Position numbers and translations under genes: made by a program. A stretch of 64,000 nucleotides of DNA from Sulfuritalea sp. (lineage in GTDB: Bacteria; Pseudomonadota; Gammaproteobacteria; Burkholderiales; Rhodocyclaceae), in NCBI GenBank assembly GCA_016708585.1, contig JADJFK010000008.1:1-64000 (forward strand). Direction: 5' to 3'. Shown here piece by piece: positions 55,275 to 64,000 of this stretch; positions within the stretch are counted from its first letter, which is position 1, and each line of letters opens with the position of its first letter. Under the pieces are notes generated by a model. It searched no databases. It was not told the DNA's origin and saw nothing but the letters and a program-made list of their open reading frames with translations.

Positions 55275-56734
55275 GCCAGTGGGAAGTCGTCATCGGGCTG
55301 GAAACCCACGCCCAGCTTCGAACGAAGTCGAAGATTTTCTCCGGCAGCAGCACGGCCTTCGGCGCCGACCCGAACGTCCAGGCCAATGCCGTGGACATCG
55401 CCCTGCCCGGCGTGCTGCCGGTGCTCAACCGCGAAGCCGTGGTCTGCGCCATCAAGTTCGGCCTCGCCGTCGGCGCCACGATCGCACCGCGCTCGGTGTT
55501 CGCGCGCAAGAACTACTTCTACCCCGACCTGCCCAAGGGCTACCAGATCAGCCAGTTCGAGGTCCCGGTGGTGCAGGGCGGCGGCCTGGCGATAAAAGTC
55601 GGCGCCGCAAATGACCCAAATGCGACGGCGATCGACAAGCAGGTGCGCCTGACCCGCGCCCACCTCGAAGAGGACGCCGGCAAGTCGCTGCACGAGGACT
55701 TCCACGGCAGGAGCGGGATCGACCTCAACCGCGCCGGCACGCCGCTGCTGGAAATCGTCACCGAACCCGACATGCGCTCCAGCGCCGAGGCGGTCGCCTA
55801 TGCCCGCGCCCTGCACGCTCTGGTGCAATGGATCGGCATCTGCGACGGCAACATGCAGGAAGGCAGCTTCCGCTGCGACGCCAACGTCTCGGTGCGCCGC
55901 CCCGGCGGGCCGCTGGGTACCCGGCGCGAGATCAAGAACCTGAACTCCTTCCGTTTCATGCAGCAGGCGATCGATTTCGAGGTGCAGTGGCAAATCAATG
56001 AAATCACGGAAGGCCGTGCCATCCAGCAGGCCACGGTGCTGTTCGACCCGGACACGGGCACGACGCGCGCAATGCGCAGCAAGGAAGACGCGCACGACTA
56101 CCGTTACTTCCCCGACCCCGACCTGCTGCCGCTGGAGATCGGGCCCGACTGGATCGCCGAGGTGAAGTCGGGCATGCCGGAGCTGCCGCAGGCGATGCAG
56201 GCGCGCTTCCATGCCGAGTACGGCCTCTCGGCCTACGATGCGACCATCGTCACGGCCTCGTTCAGCATGGCCGACTACTTCGTCACCGCGGTGGCATCCG
56301 CCGGCGCCGCCAACGCCAAGACCATCGCCAACTGGATCATGGGCGAACTCGCGGCGCGGCTCAACAAGTCGGATATGCCGATCGAAGCCTCGCCGATCGC
56401 CGCCGCGCAACTGGCGGGCCTGATCCAGCGCATCGCCGACAACACGATCTCCAACAACATCGCCAAGAAGGTGTTCGAGGCGCTGTGGAACGGCGAAGGC
56501 AGTTCAGCCGACGAAATCATCGACAAGCAGGGCCTGAAGCAGATCACCGACAGCGGAGCGATCGAGAAGATCATCGACGAGGTGCTGGCAACCAACCAGA
56601 AGTCGGTCGAGGAATTCCGTTCCGGCAAGGAAAAGGCCTTCAACGCCCTGGTCGGCCAGGCCATGAAGGCGACCCGGGGCAAGGCCAATCCGCAGCAGGT
56701 CACCGACCTGCTGAAGAAAAAACTCGGCGCCTGA
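55271..56734 (+). CDS. gatB: Aspartyl/glutamyl-tRNA amidotransferase subunit B
   Basis: Subunit of 487 residues that phosphorylates the misacylated tRNA and accepts ammonia. N-terminal [13 protein letters not shown], the cradle motif [19 protein letters not shown], the [15 protein letters not shown] block and the C-terminal YqeY-like helices ([30 protein letters not shown]) are typical. The ATG at 55271 overlaps the gatA stop (ATGA). It abuts the secreted coiled-coil gene on the opposite strand with no gap. Confidence 0.97.
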   Translation: MSQWEVVIGLETHAQLRTKSKIFSGSSTAFGADPNVQANAVDIALPGVLPVLNREAVVCAIKFGLAVGATIAPRSVFARKNYFYPDLPKGYQISQFEVPVVQGGGLAIKVGAANDPNATAIDKQVRLTRAHLEEDAGKSLHEDFHGRSGIDLNRAGTPLLEIVTEPDMRSSAEAVAYARALHALVQWIGICDGNMQEGSFRCDANVSVRRPGGPLGTRREIKNLNSFRFMQQAIDFEVQWQINEITEGRAIQQATVLFDPDTGTTRAMRSKEDAHDYRYFPDPDLLPLEIGPDWIAEVKSGMPELPQAMQARFHAEYGLSAYDATIVTASFSMADYFVTAVASAGAANAKTIANWIMGELAARLNKSDMPIEASPIAAAQLAGLIQRIADNTISNNIAKKVFEALWNGEGSSADEIIDKQGLKQITDSGAIEKIIDEVLATNQKSVEEFRSGKEKAFNALVGQAMKATRGKANPQQVTDLLKKKLGA

Positions 56735-57484
56735 TTACTTCTTTTCGACCGGCTTGTCGGCAGGCGCCGCGGCCGGCTTGTCGGCAGGCGCGACGGCGGG
56801 GGCGGCAGGTGGGGGCGGGGGGGGCACCACTATCGTTGCGGGTGCAGGCGCAGCGGCACCTGCAGCTTCAGCCGGCTTCTTGCCGGTCAGTTCGAGATAG
56901 CGCTTCTTCTCCTCGGCGAAACGGATGCGAACCTCTTCCTTTTCCTTGGTCTTGGCGACAATGGTCGCCTGCTGCGCCTGCATTTCCCTTTCGTTGTCGC
57001 CGACCTGCGACTTCAGCGCATCGGGTAGCGGCTTGCCCTTGTAGAACTCCCTGTCGCTGTCGAGTTTCTGTTTCCTCTTTGCGGCTTCCTCCAGGCGCTT
57101 TTTTGCCTCCGCGATACTCTTGTCGATCTCGGCCAGGTTGCGATCCCGCACCGAATCGATGCTCTTTTCACTCGAATAGGTGGCCAGCAATGCCACACTG
57201 CGACGGCGATCTTCGGCGGCCTTCCTTTTCTCCTCCTCCTTCTTCGCCAGTTCGGCATCGCGGCGGGCCTGCTGTTCCGCCGTCAGCGGAGCTTCCACGG
57301 TCTTCGAGACAAACCCGCGATTGTCGCGTTCTTCATAGGCCCGACCCTGGCAGGCGGCAGGAAGGAAGTCGCCGCAAACCTTCCGCCCCTTGGCGTCATC
57401 GCAGCAAAAGATGCGGGTCTGGGCGGCGGCGCCCTGGGCGAGGAATGCAGAGGATACCAACAGCAGGGCGGAAATCAGGCGCAT
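56735..57484 (-). CDS. Secreted coiled-coil protein, unknown function
   Basis: A 249-residue exported protein. A signal peptide (MRLISALLLVSSAFLAQGAAA) is followed by a small Cys-containing head (TRIFCCDDAKGRKVCGDFLPAAC, like DUF4124-type N-terminal modules), a long charged coiled coil (about residues 68-190) and an Ala/Pro/Lys-rich tail (APADKPAAAPADKPVEKK). The head plus coiled coil looks like an envelope protein whose partner is unknown. It is convergent with gatB; the stop codons touch. Confidence 0.75.
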   Translation of the reverse strand: MRLISALLLVSSAFLAQGAAAQTRIFCCDDAKGRKVCGDFLPAACQGRAYEERDNRGFVSKTVEAPLTAEQQARRDAELAKKEEEKRKAAEDRRRSVALLATYSSEKSIDSVRDRNLAEIDKSIAEAKKRLEEAAKRKQKLDSDREFYKGKPLPDALKSQVGDNEREMQAQQATIVAKTKEKEEVRIRFAEEKKRYLELTGKKPAEAAGAAAPAPATIVVPPPPPPAAPAVAPADKPAAAPADKPVEKK

Positions 57485-57514
57485 GGGCTTCTCCCTAATT
57501 CAGAGCACAGAATA

Positions 57515-58183
57515 TCACTCGATGCCATAAAGAGCACGATAAGCGCGCACGGCGGCGAGTTTGTTCTCAAGTTCCGGATGTCCGGACAGATAGTTGATCA
57601 AATCGGTCAAGCTGGCAACACTGACGACCGGAATGCCGAAGTTGCGTTCCACTTCCTGTACGGCCGAAAGCTCGCCTTGCCCGCGTTCCTGGCGATCCAG
57701 CGCTATCAGCACCGCGGCAGGGGTCGCCCCGGCGGCACGGATCAAATCCATCGATTCGCGCACCGAAGTGCCCGCGGTAATCACGTCGTCGATGATCAAC
57801 ACCCGGCCCGCGAGCGGGGCACCGACCAGCGTACCGCCTTCGCCGTGATCCTTGGCTTCCTTGCGGTTGTATGCGTAGGCCGCATTGCGTCCCCGGCCTG
57901 CCAGCGCCATGGCCGTTGCCGCGGCCAGCGGGATACCCTTGTAAGCAGGGCCGAACAGCACATCGAACCGCACGCCGGCAGCCAGGATGCGGCGGGCGTA
58001 GAAGTCGCCCAGGCGCGACAGGGAAGCCCCGTCGTTGAACAGGCCGGCGTTGAAAAAATAGGGGCTGAGGCGGCCCGCCTTGGTCTTGAACTCGCCGAAA
58101 CGCAACACGCCCTGCTCGCAGGCGAAGGCGATAAACTCCCGGCTCAGCTCGCTGGTCACGTTATGGCTGGCATTCGCATTCAT
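57515..58183 (-). CDS. pyrE: Orotate phosphoribosyltransferase
   Basis: Pyrimidine biosynthesis enzyme that joins orotate and PRPP, 222 residues. The PRPP-binding motif is [21 protein letters not shown] near residue 130; [20 protein letters not shown] and [20 protein letters not shown] are family blocks. ATG 58183 is divergent from xthA with only a short gap, so the promoters overlap. Confidence 0.97.
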   Translation of the reverse strand: MNANASHNVTSELSREFIAFACEQGVLRFGEFKTKAGRLSPYFFNAGLFNDGASLSRLGDFYARRILAAGVRFDVLFGPAYKGIPLAAATAMALAGRGRNAAYAYNRKEAKDHGEGGTLVGAPLAGRVLIIDDVITAGTSVRESMDLIRAAGATPAAVLIALDRQERGQGELSAVQEVERNFGIPVVSVASLTDLINYLSGHPELENKLAAVRAYRALYGIE

Positions 58184-58208
58184 CGCCGCATTTTACATGC
58201 GCAAGCAC

Positions 58209-59006
58209 ATGCTCCGAATACTCGATCTGAATCTGAATGGTATCCGTTCCGCCGCGAACAAGGGATTTTTCGAGTGGCTGGCGACGCAACAGGCCGACAT
58301 CGTCTGCGTCCAGGAACTCAAGGCGCAGCTGGCCGACCTGACACCCGCGCTGCGCGCGCCGACCGGATTCACCGGTTGCTTCCATGCCGCCGAAAGGAAA
58401 GGCTACAGCGGCGTCGGCATTTATTCACGAAAGCATCCCGATCGCATCGTCGAAGGTTTCGGCAACGCCGAGTTCGATGCCGAAGGGCGCTACCTCCAGG
58501 CCGACTTCGACCGGTTGACGGTGGTTTCGCTCTACCTGCCTTCCGGGTCCAGTTCGGACGAGCGCCAGCAAGCCAAGTTCCGCTTTCTCGATCAGTTCCG
58601 GCCGCAACTGGAACGCCTGGCGAAAGAGGCCGCGCGCGACGGGCGCGAAATCCTGCTGTGCGGCGACTGGAACATCGCACATCGCGAAATCGACCTGAGG
58701 AACTGGAAGTCGAACCAGAAGAATTCGGGCTTCCTTCCCGAGGAACGCGCCTGGCTGTCTTCCGTCTTCGACGATCTGGGCTGGGTGGACGTGCATCGCC
58801 GGCTGCAGCCGGAGGCAACCGGCGATGCCTACACCTGGTGGTCCAACCGCGGCCAGGCCTGGGCGAAGAACGTCGGTTGGCGCATCGACTACCAGATCGC
58901 GACCCCGGGCCTAGCGGCTGCCGCGCTGCGCGCGACCGTTTACAAGGACCACCGGTTTTCGGATCATGCGCCGCTGATTATTGATTACGACCTGGCGCTC
59001 CCATGA
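58209..59006 (+). CDS. xthA: Exonuclease III
   Basis: AP endonuclease and 3'-phosphatase of base-excision repair, 265 residues. The active-site motifs are seen as LNLNGIRSAANKGF, VCVQELKAQ, YSGVGIYSRK, GDWNIAHREIDL and SDHAPLIIDY. ATG 58209 gives MLRILDLN, the usual start; ATG 58197, four codons upstream, is also possible. The promoter region is shared with pyrE. Confidence 0.94.
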   Translation: MLRILDLNLNGIRSAANKGFFEWLATQQADIVCVQELKAQLADLTPALRAPTGFTGCFHAAERKGYSGVGIYSRKHPDRIVEGFGNAEFDAEGRYLQADFDRLTVVSLYLPSGSSSDERQQAKFRFLDQFRPQLERLAKEAARDGREILLCGDWNIAHREIDLRNWKSNQKNSGFLPEERAWLSSVFDDLGWVDVHRRLQPEATGDAYTWWSNRGQAWAKNVGWRIDYQIATPGLAAAALRATVYKDHRFSDHAPLIIDYDLALP

Positions 59007-59078
59007 CATGGATCATGGCGGCTGTGCGCTAGAATCGGTAACGTTCGATTTGTAGCGCTTAATCTTGAGGAGAAGACC

Positions 59079-59390
59079 ATGGCTGAAATGACCGAAGTTA
59101 CCAAAGACAAACTGATTGCCGACGTCAAGCTGGTGATTGCAGACAGCGAAGAACTGCTGCGTGCCACGGCGGGCCAGGCCGGTGACAAGATCGCCGAAAT
59201 CCGCGCCAGGACCCAGGACCGGCTCGCGGCAGCCAAGATCAAGCTGGCCGAAGCCGAGGCCGCGGTGGTGGACAAGGCCAAGCAGGTCGGTCGCGCCGCC
59301 GATGACTATGTGCATGACAACCCCTGGCGCTCGGTGGGTGTCGCGGCCGGCATCGGCTTCATCGCCGGCCTGCTGATCGGCCGTCGCTGA
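59079..59390 (+). CDS. yqjD: DUF883 membrane-anchored protein (YqjD/ElaB type)
   Basis: A 103-residue tail-anchored protein: a charged helix (DKLIADVKLVIADSEELLRATAGQAGDKI and following) and a C-terminal hydrophobic GxxxG-type segment (WRSVGVAAGIGFIAGLLIGRR), the DUF883 pattern. E. coli YqjD binds ribosomes at the membrane in stationary phase. It heads a yqjD-yqjE-yqjK-like cluster. TTGAGGAGAAGACC precedes the start. Confidence 0.9.
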   Translation: MAEMTEVTKDKLIADVKLVIADSEELLRATAGQAGDKIAEIRARTQDRLAAAKIKLAEAEAAVVDKAKQVGRAADDYVHDNPWRSVGVAAGIGFIAGLLIGRR

Positions 59391-59398
59391 ACCCGGTC

Positions 59399-59812
59399 AT
59401 GATCGACCCGGCGGGTGATGCGCCGGGGCGGGGCGGTTTGTTCGCTTCGGCGAAAGGCCTGCTCGGCACCGGCGTCGCCCTGCTCCAGAATCGCCTCGAA
59501 CTCCTCGGCGTCGAACTGGCCGAGGAGCGGGTGCGGCTGTTTTCCGTGCTCGCATACGGCGGGGCGGCTTTTCTCTGCCTTGCCGCGGGCCTGGTCTTCC
59601 TCGCCGTATTTCTCACGGTCCTCATGTGGGACAGCAACCGCCTGCTTGCGCTCGGGGTTTTTTCGGCGCTGTTCCTCGGCGCCGGCGTTGTCAGCCTGCT
59701 GGTAACCCTGAGCCTGGCTCGATCGGGCTCGAAACTGTTTTCCGCCAGCCTGGCCGAATTGCGCAAGGACACCCAGGCGCTGACGCCGGGCGACGCCGCA
59801 AGGCCGCGATAA
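59399..59812 (+). CDS. yqjE: YqjE-like holin-superfamily membrane protein
   Basis: A 137-residue membrane protein: a helical N-terminus with FASAKGLLGTGVALLQNRLELLGVELAEE, then two transmembrane hairpin spans (FSVLAYGGAAFLCLAAGLVFLAVF and LALGVFSALFLGAGVVSLLVTLSL). This is the YqjE family, sometimes labelled phage holin superfamily III, but no phage gene is near. It lies eight bases after yqjD and directly before yqjK. Confidence 0.85.
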   Translation: MIDPAGDAPGRGGLFASAKGLLGTGVALLQNRLELLGVELAEERVRLFSVLAYGGAAFLCLAAGLVFLAVFLTVLMWDSNRLLALGVFSALFLGAGVVSLLVTLSLARSGSKLFSASLAELRKDTQALTPGDAARPR

Positions 59813-60124
59813 ATGAACTCCCGCGCGATTGAACTCGCCCTCAAGAAACAACGGTTGCAGATTGCCGGCGCAGATTTGCGCAGCGACTTCGCGCATCACG
59901 CGACAGGCTTGATGCCCGCCTTCGTCGGCGCCGATATCGCGGTCGTCGGCGCGCAATGGGTTCGCGGCAACCGGGAGATCGTCGTTGCGGTCGCAGTTGC
60001 GCTGCTGATCATCCGGCCGAGAAGCATCATCGGCTGGGCGCGTCGCGGCTTCGTCATGTGGCGGCTGTGGCGGGACTTTCGGGATTTCCTCGATCGACGC
60101 CTGCCCGCGATCCGGCAGCGCTGA
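59813..60124 (+). CDS. yqjK: YqjK-like protein
   Basis: A 103-residue basic protein, the third member of the yqjDEK-like group: MNSRAIELALKKQRLQIAGADLRSDF at the start, a hydrophobic stretch in the middle (IVVAVAVALLIIRP) and a strongly basic C-terminus (WRLWRDFRDFLDRRLPAIRQR). It starts directly after the yqjE stop. The function is unknown and may relate to envelope stress. Confidence 0.8.
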   Translation: MNSRAIELALKKQRLQIAGADLRSDFAHHATGLMPAFVGADIAVVGAQWVRGNREIVVAVAVALLIIRPRSIIGWARRGFVMWRLWRDFRDFLDRRLPAIRQR

Positions 60125-60135
60125 ACCGTGAGCAA

Positions 60136-60172
60136 AGAAAAAGCCGCTGAACCTGACGGATCAACGGCTTTT
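60136..60172 (-). terminator. Terminator of tRNA-Met
   Basis: On the minus strand AAAAGCCG...CGGCTTTTTCT: an eight-base stem and T run eight bases after the encoded CCA. Confidence 0.85.
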
Positions 60173-60179
60173 GGAGTAC

Positions 60180-60256
60180 TGGTGGTGATGGGGGGACTTG
60201 AACCCTCGACCTACGGATTATGAATCCGTCGCTCTAACCAGCTGAGCTACATCACC
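60180..60256 (-). tRNA. tRNA-Met (CAT)
   Basis: Minus-strand cloverleaf with acceptor stem GGTGATG/CATCACC, D arm GCTCAGCTGGTTAGAGC, anticodon stem ACGGA/TCCGT with loop TTCATAA (anticodon CAT), T arm GAGGGTTCAAGTCCCCC, encoded CCA; 77 nt. Features favour elongator tRNA-Met; tRNA-Ile2 with lysidine is less likely. Confidence 0.92.
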
Positions 60257-60330
60257 ATGCAAAGGGGCGGGATTATCCTCGGCGCACGCTTGCCTTGTCA
60301 AGGCGGGACCTCGTAGGCGACAATTGCGCG

Positions 60331-61488
60331 ATGGATTTCGACGTCATCATTGTGGGCGGCGGCCTTGCCGGCTTGAGCCTGGCAGCGGCCTTGCGCCGCT
60401 CGACCCTGTCGGTAGCCCTGGTCGAGGGGAAGGCACCGGACTTCCCCGAAACCCTGGATTCGCGCATCTATGCGATCAGTCCGGCCAATGCGGATTTTCT
60501 CGACGAACTGGGCACCTGGGGCCATCTGGATCCGGCGCGCATGGAAGCCGTGCGCACCATGGAAATTCACGGCGACGCGGGCGGCCGGCTGGATTTCACC
60601 GCCTATGGCTGCGGCGTTCCCGAACTGGCCTGGATTCTCGAGTCCTCGCTGATCCAGCGCGAATTGTGGGAAACGGTCAAACGCCAGGGCAACCTGACCC
60701 TGCTCTGCCCGGCGCGTCCGCAAGCGCTGACCATCGGCCCCGATGCCGCGTTGCTGAATCTGGCGGACGGTCGGAGCCTGTCGGCACGACTGATCGTGGC
60801 CGCCGACGGCGCCGAATCCTGGACGCGGGCGGCGGCGGGAATCGCGGTCCGCTTCGATCCCTACGACCAGCAGGGCGTGGTCGCCAACTTCGCCACCGAA
60901 CTGCCGCATCACGGTACGGCTTTCCAATGGTTCCGCACCGACGGGGTGCTGGCCTGGCTGCCGTTGCCGGGCAATCGCATGTCCATGGTCTGGTCGGCCC
61001 CGGAAGATCACGGGCGCAAGCTACTCGCGCTCGATCATGCCGAATTGTGCGCCCTGGTTGCCGAGGCCGGCAAACACCGCCTGGGCGATCTCAAACTGGT
61101 CACCCCGCCTGCCGGCTTCCCCTTGCGCCTGATGCGCGCACCCAGTTCCGTGGCGCCTCGACTGGCCCTGATCGGCGACGCCGCACACACCATCCATCCG
61201 CTTTCCGGCCACGGCATCAACCTCGGCTTCCAGGATGCGCGGGGGCTGGCCGCCGTCCTGCGCGACAAACCCGGCCACGTCGATTGCGGCGACCTCGGGC
61301 TGTTGCGATCTTATGCGCGGGCGCGCAAGGAGGAGGTCGTAAGCTTGCAGACGCTTACGGACAGCCTGCACGACCTGTTCCGCCCCGCATCCGGTTCCCT
61401 GACCCGCCTGCGCAATTTCGGATTGAACCTCACCAATGCTTTGCCTGTCCTAAAGAACCTGCTGGTCCGCTACGCGCTGGCGTCCTGA
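60331..61488 (+). CDS. UbiH/UbiF-family FAD-dependent hydroxylase
   Basis: A 385-residue flavoprotein monooxygenase probably acting in ubiquinone ring hydroxylation. FAD-binding IIVGGGLAGLSLAAAL at the start, the DG motif in ADGAESWTR near residue 165 and the second FAD motif LALIGDAAHTIHPLSGHGINLGFQDA near residue 280. The family includes UbiH, UbiF, UbiI and UbiM; the position of hydroxylation cannot be decided from sequence. ATG 60331 lies 75 bases after the tRNA on the other strand. DsbC follows after 31 bases. Confidence 0.88.
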   Translation: MDFDVIIVGGGLAGLSLAAALRRSTLSVALVEGKAPDFPETLDSRIYAISPANADFLDELGTWGHLDPARMEAVRTMEIHGDAGGRLDFTAYGCGVPELAWILESSLIQRELWETVKRQGNLTLLCPARPQALTIGPDAALLNLADGRSLSARLIVAADGAESWTRAAAGIAVRFDPYDQQGVVANFATELPHHGTAFQWFRTDGVLAWLPLPGNRMSMVWSAPEDHGRKLLALDHAELCALVAEAGKHRLGDLKLVTPPAGFPLRLMRAPSSVAPRLALIGDAAHTIHPLSGHGINLGFQDARGLAAVLRDKPGHVDCGDLGLLRSYARARKEEVVSLQTLTDSLHDLFRPASGSLTRLRNFGLNLTNALPVLKNLLVRYALAS

Positions 61489-61519
61489 TGCCGGCCCCCC
61501 GAATTTCCCTGGAGAAACC

Positions 61520-62197
61520 ATGAAATCATCCCTGCTTGCGGCCGCACTGGCCTGTCTGTCGTTCGCCGCCCTCGCCGACGAGGCCGATGTAAAAAAAGCC
61601 GTCGAGGCGAAACTGGGCAAGGTCGAAAAGATCGTCAAGGCGCCCATGGCGGGAATCTGGGAAGTAACGGTGGACGGCCAGATTTTCTACGCCGACGACA
61701 AGGGCGGCTACCTGATCTTCGGCAACCTGCTGGACATGAAGACCGGCAAGAACCTCACGGCTGAGCGCCAGTTCAACGCGCTGCCGCTGGAGCTGGCGGT
61801 CAAGCAGGTGCGCGGTTCAGGCAAGAACGTCATGGTCACGTTCGAGGATCCGAACTGCGGCTATTGCAAGAAGCTGGCAAAGGATGTGCTCACGCTGAAG
61901 GACGTCACCGTGTACACCTTCCTGCTGCCGGTGCTGGGCGACGATTCCTACGAAAAATCCAAGGCCATCTGGTGCGCGCCGGACAAGTCCAGGGCCTGGG
62001 TGGACTGGATGACCGCCGGCAAGATACCGCCCGCAGCACCGGCCAAGTGCGACCTCAACGGCCTCAACAAATCGGCGCAACTGGGGGGCAAGTTGCGCAT
62101 CAACGGCACGCCGGCGATTTTCTTCGCCAACGGCGAGCGCGTCGGCGGCTACATTCCCGCCGCGGAGATCGAGAAGCGCTTCGGCTCCGGCGGCTGA
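61520..62197 (+). CDS. dsbC: Thiol:disulfide interchange protein DsbC
   Basis: Periplasmic disulfide isomerase, 225 residues, kept reduced by DsbD. A signal peptide (up to about FAALADE), an N-terminal dimerisation domain, then thioredoxin-fold CGYC (C113, C116) in EDPNCGYCKKLAKD and a second Cys pair (near residues 155 and 175). The cis-Pro loop is GTPAIFFANGERVGGYIP. It follows the UbiH-like gene and ends at a GC-rich hairpin. Confidence 0.95.
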   Translation: MKSSLLAAALACLSFAALADEADVKKAVEAKLGKVEKIVKAPMAGIWEVTVDGQIFYADDKGGYLIFGNLLDMKTGKNLTAERQFNALPLELAVKQVRGSGKNVMVTFEDPNCGYCKKLAKDVLTLKDVTVYTFLLPVLGDDSYEKSKAIWCAPDKSRAWVDWMTAGKIPPAAPAKCDLNGLNKSAQLGGKLRINGTPAIFFANGERVGGYIPAAEIEKRFGSGG

Positions 62198-62208
62198 CCG
62201 TCCGCCGC

Positions 62209-62231
62209 GGGCGGGTGCGCCGTACCCGCCC
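62209..62231 (+). terminator. GC-rich hairpin after dsbC, possible weak terminator
   Basis: Perfect eight-base stem GGGCGGGT/ACCCGCCC with a seven-base loop, 11 bases after the dsbC stop. No T run follows, so termination would have to be Rho-assisted. Confidence 0.4.
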
Positions 62232-62440
62232 CCATCCGTCGCGCCGCGCCGGCATCCTCGCGCGGCATCCCCGTTGGCACCTTGCGTGTCGCGGCAACGT
62301 GGCCGACCCGGCGCTCACGGGCGGTCGATTGCTGCGCCGCAAAATCAAATTTATTCCCTGTTCAGTTGCTTTTATGCGCCGGAAGGCAGAGACTTTCTCC
62401 CGCTGCAATGGCGGCAGTCAAATAAAAAAGGAGGAGTCAG

Positions 62441-64000
62441 ATGCAAGTCTCACGGCGGCAGTTCTTCAAGATCTGCGGCGCCGGCATGAGCGGGTCGTCC
62501 ATCGCACTGATGGGATTCTCGCCCACATCGGCCCTGGCGGAGGTGCGCAGCTACAAGCTGGCCCACGCCACGGAAACCCGCAACATGTGCCCCTACTGCT
62601 CGGTCAGTTGCGGGGTCCTGATCTACACCACGGGCGACAAGTCCAAGAACGCGAAAGCGGACATCATCCACATCGAGGGCGATCCGGACAATCCCGTCAA
62701 TCGCGGCACGCTGTGCCCCAAGGGCGCCGGCCTGATGGACATGGTCAAGAGCCCGAACCGGCTCAAGTTCCCCGAAGTGCGCGAAGCCGGCAGCAACGAG
62801 TGGAAGCGCATCTCCTGGGATGACGCCATCAACCGCATCGCGGCCCACGTCAAGAAGGACCGCGACGCCAACCTGATCGAGAAGAACGCCGACGGCGTCA
62901 CCGTCAATCGCTGGAACACCACCGGCTTCCTCGCCTCGTCGGCGGCCGGCAACGAAGCCGGCTACCTGACATCCAAGATCCTGCGCAACCTCGGAGTCGT
63001 CGCACTCGACACGCAAGCACGTATTTGACACGCCCCCACGGTATCCAGTCTGGGTCCGACATTTGGGCGTGGTGCAATGACCAACCACTGGGTCGATCTG
63101 AAGAATTCGGACCTGGTGATCGTCATGGGCGGCAATGCCGCCGAAGCGCATCCCTGCGGTTTCAAATGGGTCATCGAAGCGAAGAAGGATCGCAAGGCCA
63201 GGCTGATCGTGGTCGACCCGCGCTTCACGCGTTCCGCCGCCGTCTCCGATTTCTACGCGCCGATTCGCGCCGGTTCCGACATCGCCTTCCTCGGCGGCGT
63301 CATCAACTACCTGCTGTCGAAGGACAAGATCCATCACGAGTACGTCAAGAACTACACCAACGCCGCATTCCTGATCGACGAAGGCTTCAAGTTCGAGGAT
63401 GGCCTGTTCTCCGGCTACAACGCCGAAAAGCGCAGCTACGGCAAGGACACCTGGAAGTACCAGATCGGCAAGGACGGCTTTGCCATGGTCGATCCGACCC
63501 TGGAAAGCCCGAACTGCGTGTTCCAGCTGATGAAGAAGCACTACAGCCGCTACACGCCGGAACTGGTGAGCAAGACCACCGGCACTCCGCAGGACGCCTT
63601 CCTCAAGATCTGCGAAATGATGGCGGAGACGTCGGCGCCGGACAAGACCATGACGATCTGTTATGCGCTGGGCTGGACCGAGCATTCGGTCGGCTCGCAG
63701 AACATCCGCACCATGGCCTTGATCCAGCTCCTGCTCGGCAACATGGGCATGGCGGGCGGCGGCATCAACGCGCTGCGCGGCCACGCCAACGTGCAGGGCA
63801 TCACCGACATGTGCCTCTACTCGGAAGTGCTGCCCGGCTACCTGTCGGCGCCGACCGATGCCGACGTCGATCGCAAGACCTATCTGGAGAAGCGCACGCC
63901 CAAGGCGCTGCGGCCGAACCAGATGAACTTCCCGCAGAACTTCCCGAAGTGGTTCACCAGCCTGCAGAAGGCCTGGTACGGGGCGGCGGCGACCGACAAG
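62441..64000 (+). CDS. fdnG: Selenocysteine-containing formate dehydrogenase alpha subunit (FdnG/FdoG), 3' end beyond the window
   Basis: Catalytic subunit of a periplasm-facing respiratory formate dehydrogenase with a bis-MGD Mo/W cofactor. A Tat signal with SRRQFFK (4-10) and a 4Fe-4S motif (C50, C53, C57, C92) are present at the same positions as in E. coli FdnG. The in-frame TGA at 63026-63028 encodes Sec196; the coding sequence continues as HAPTVSSLGPTFGRGAMTNHWVD and on to the window end without another stop. AAAGGAGGAGTCAG is a strong ribosome-binding site. The Sec UGA is followed by a SECIS hairpin at 63030-63070. Without recoding, the product would be a 195-residue fragment. Confidence 0.96.
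63026..63070 (+). other. UGA selenocysteine codon and bacterial SECIS hairpin
   Basis: The TGA is followed by a lower stem ACGCCC (63030-63035) pairing with GGGCGT (63065-63070). An upper stem CGG-ATCC/GGGT-CCG has a bulged U42 position (63042) and apical loop AGTCT (63047-63051) with the GU needed for SelB. It matches the E. coli fdnG layout, loop AGUCU included. Confidence 0.9.

Noticed and set aside
55595..55608. Partial motif copy GGCGCCGACTTT (minus) in gatB
   Set aside because: Only the 3' half matches and the left part is unrelated.
59399..59812. Prophage remnant suggested by the holin-like label
   Set aside because: YqjE belongs to the yqjDEK group of chromosomal membrane proteins, and no phage genes are near.
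62441..63028. The formate dehydrogenase as a broken pseudogene ending at 63028
   Set aside because: The frame continues with conserved sequence, the codon is TGA at the known Sec position and a SECIS hairpin follows.

Overview
The window is a dense, high-GC bacterial chromosome segment of core and accessory housekeeping genes. The gene orders recA-recX-lptB-rpoN-hpf-ptsN-hprK, mreBCD-mrdA-rodA-rlpA-dacC-dat-DUF493-lipB-lipA divergent from gatCAB, and ribE-ribBA-ribH-nusB-thiL-pgpA-pncC point to a Betaproteobacterium. A Rhodocyclales or Sterolibacteriaceae-like lineage is my best guess from gene content; this is inference, not a database result. There is no prophage, insertion sequence or CRISPR array, and no unexplained gap longer than about 250 bases.

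Layout. 0-13 kb (+): cutA, dsbD, riboflavin and thiamine cofactor genes, recA/recX, lptB, sigma-54 and the nitrogen PTS regulators, then a PsiF-like secreted protein closed by a strong terminator. 13-19 kb: a FadH-type reductase and a tungstate ABC transporter (tupBCA) divergent from a ModE-like one-component regulator. 19-29 kb (+): two ABC-F ATPases (YbiT, frameshifted; YheS), a VapBC-like toxin-antitoxin pair with a palindromic operator, a PlsC-like acyltransferase, PPK2, PaiB, a MidA-like methyltransferase, an MliC-like lipoprotein and a SpecificRecomb-family membrane protein. 29-43 kb: mixed regulators, small secreted proteins, AmpG, tRNA-Arg, cytochrome c5, Rep helicase and an LplT-PlsC fusion. 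43-53 kb (-): lipoate and cell-wall elongation genes. 53-62 kb: gatCAB, pyrE, xthA, a YqjDEK-like trio, tRNA-Met, a UbiH-like hydroxylase and DsbC. The window ends inside a formate dehydrogenase alpha subunit.

The main points a plain ORF scan would miss are these. (1) The apparent stop at 63026 in the formate dehydrogenase is a selenocysteine codon followed by a textbook SECIS hairpin. (2) A 20-base motif, GTACCGCCGGCGCCGACTTT, recurs at least eight times, inside and between genes, mostly in one orientation. (3) A second dispersed hairpin repeat (TATGTCC...GGACGGTATCC) keeps its stem by paired base changes and encodes the ThiL C-terminal tail and part of a DsbD linker. (4) A 70-residue ORF at 31824-32036 has a well-spaced sigma-54 promoter and an upstream palindrome placed like an enhancer site. 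(5) ybiT and gatA each lack exactly one base relative to an intact frame.

Several modules may work together. Tungstate uptake (tupABC) could supply the W/Mo formate dehydrogenase. RpoN, Hpf, PtsN and HprK form a regulatory block. The mre/mrd/rod/rlp/dac genes form the cell-elongation machine.
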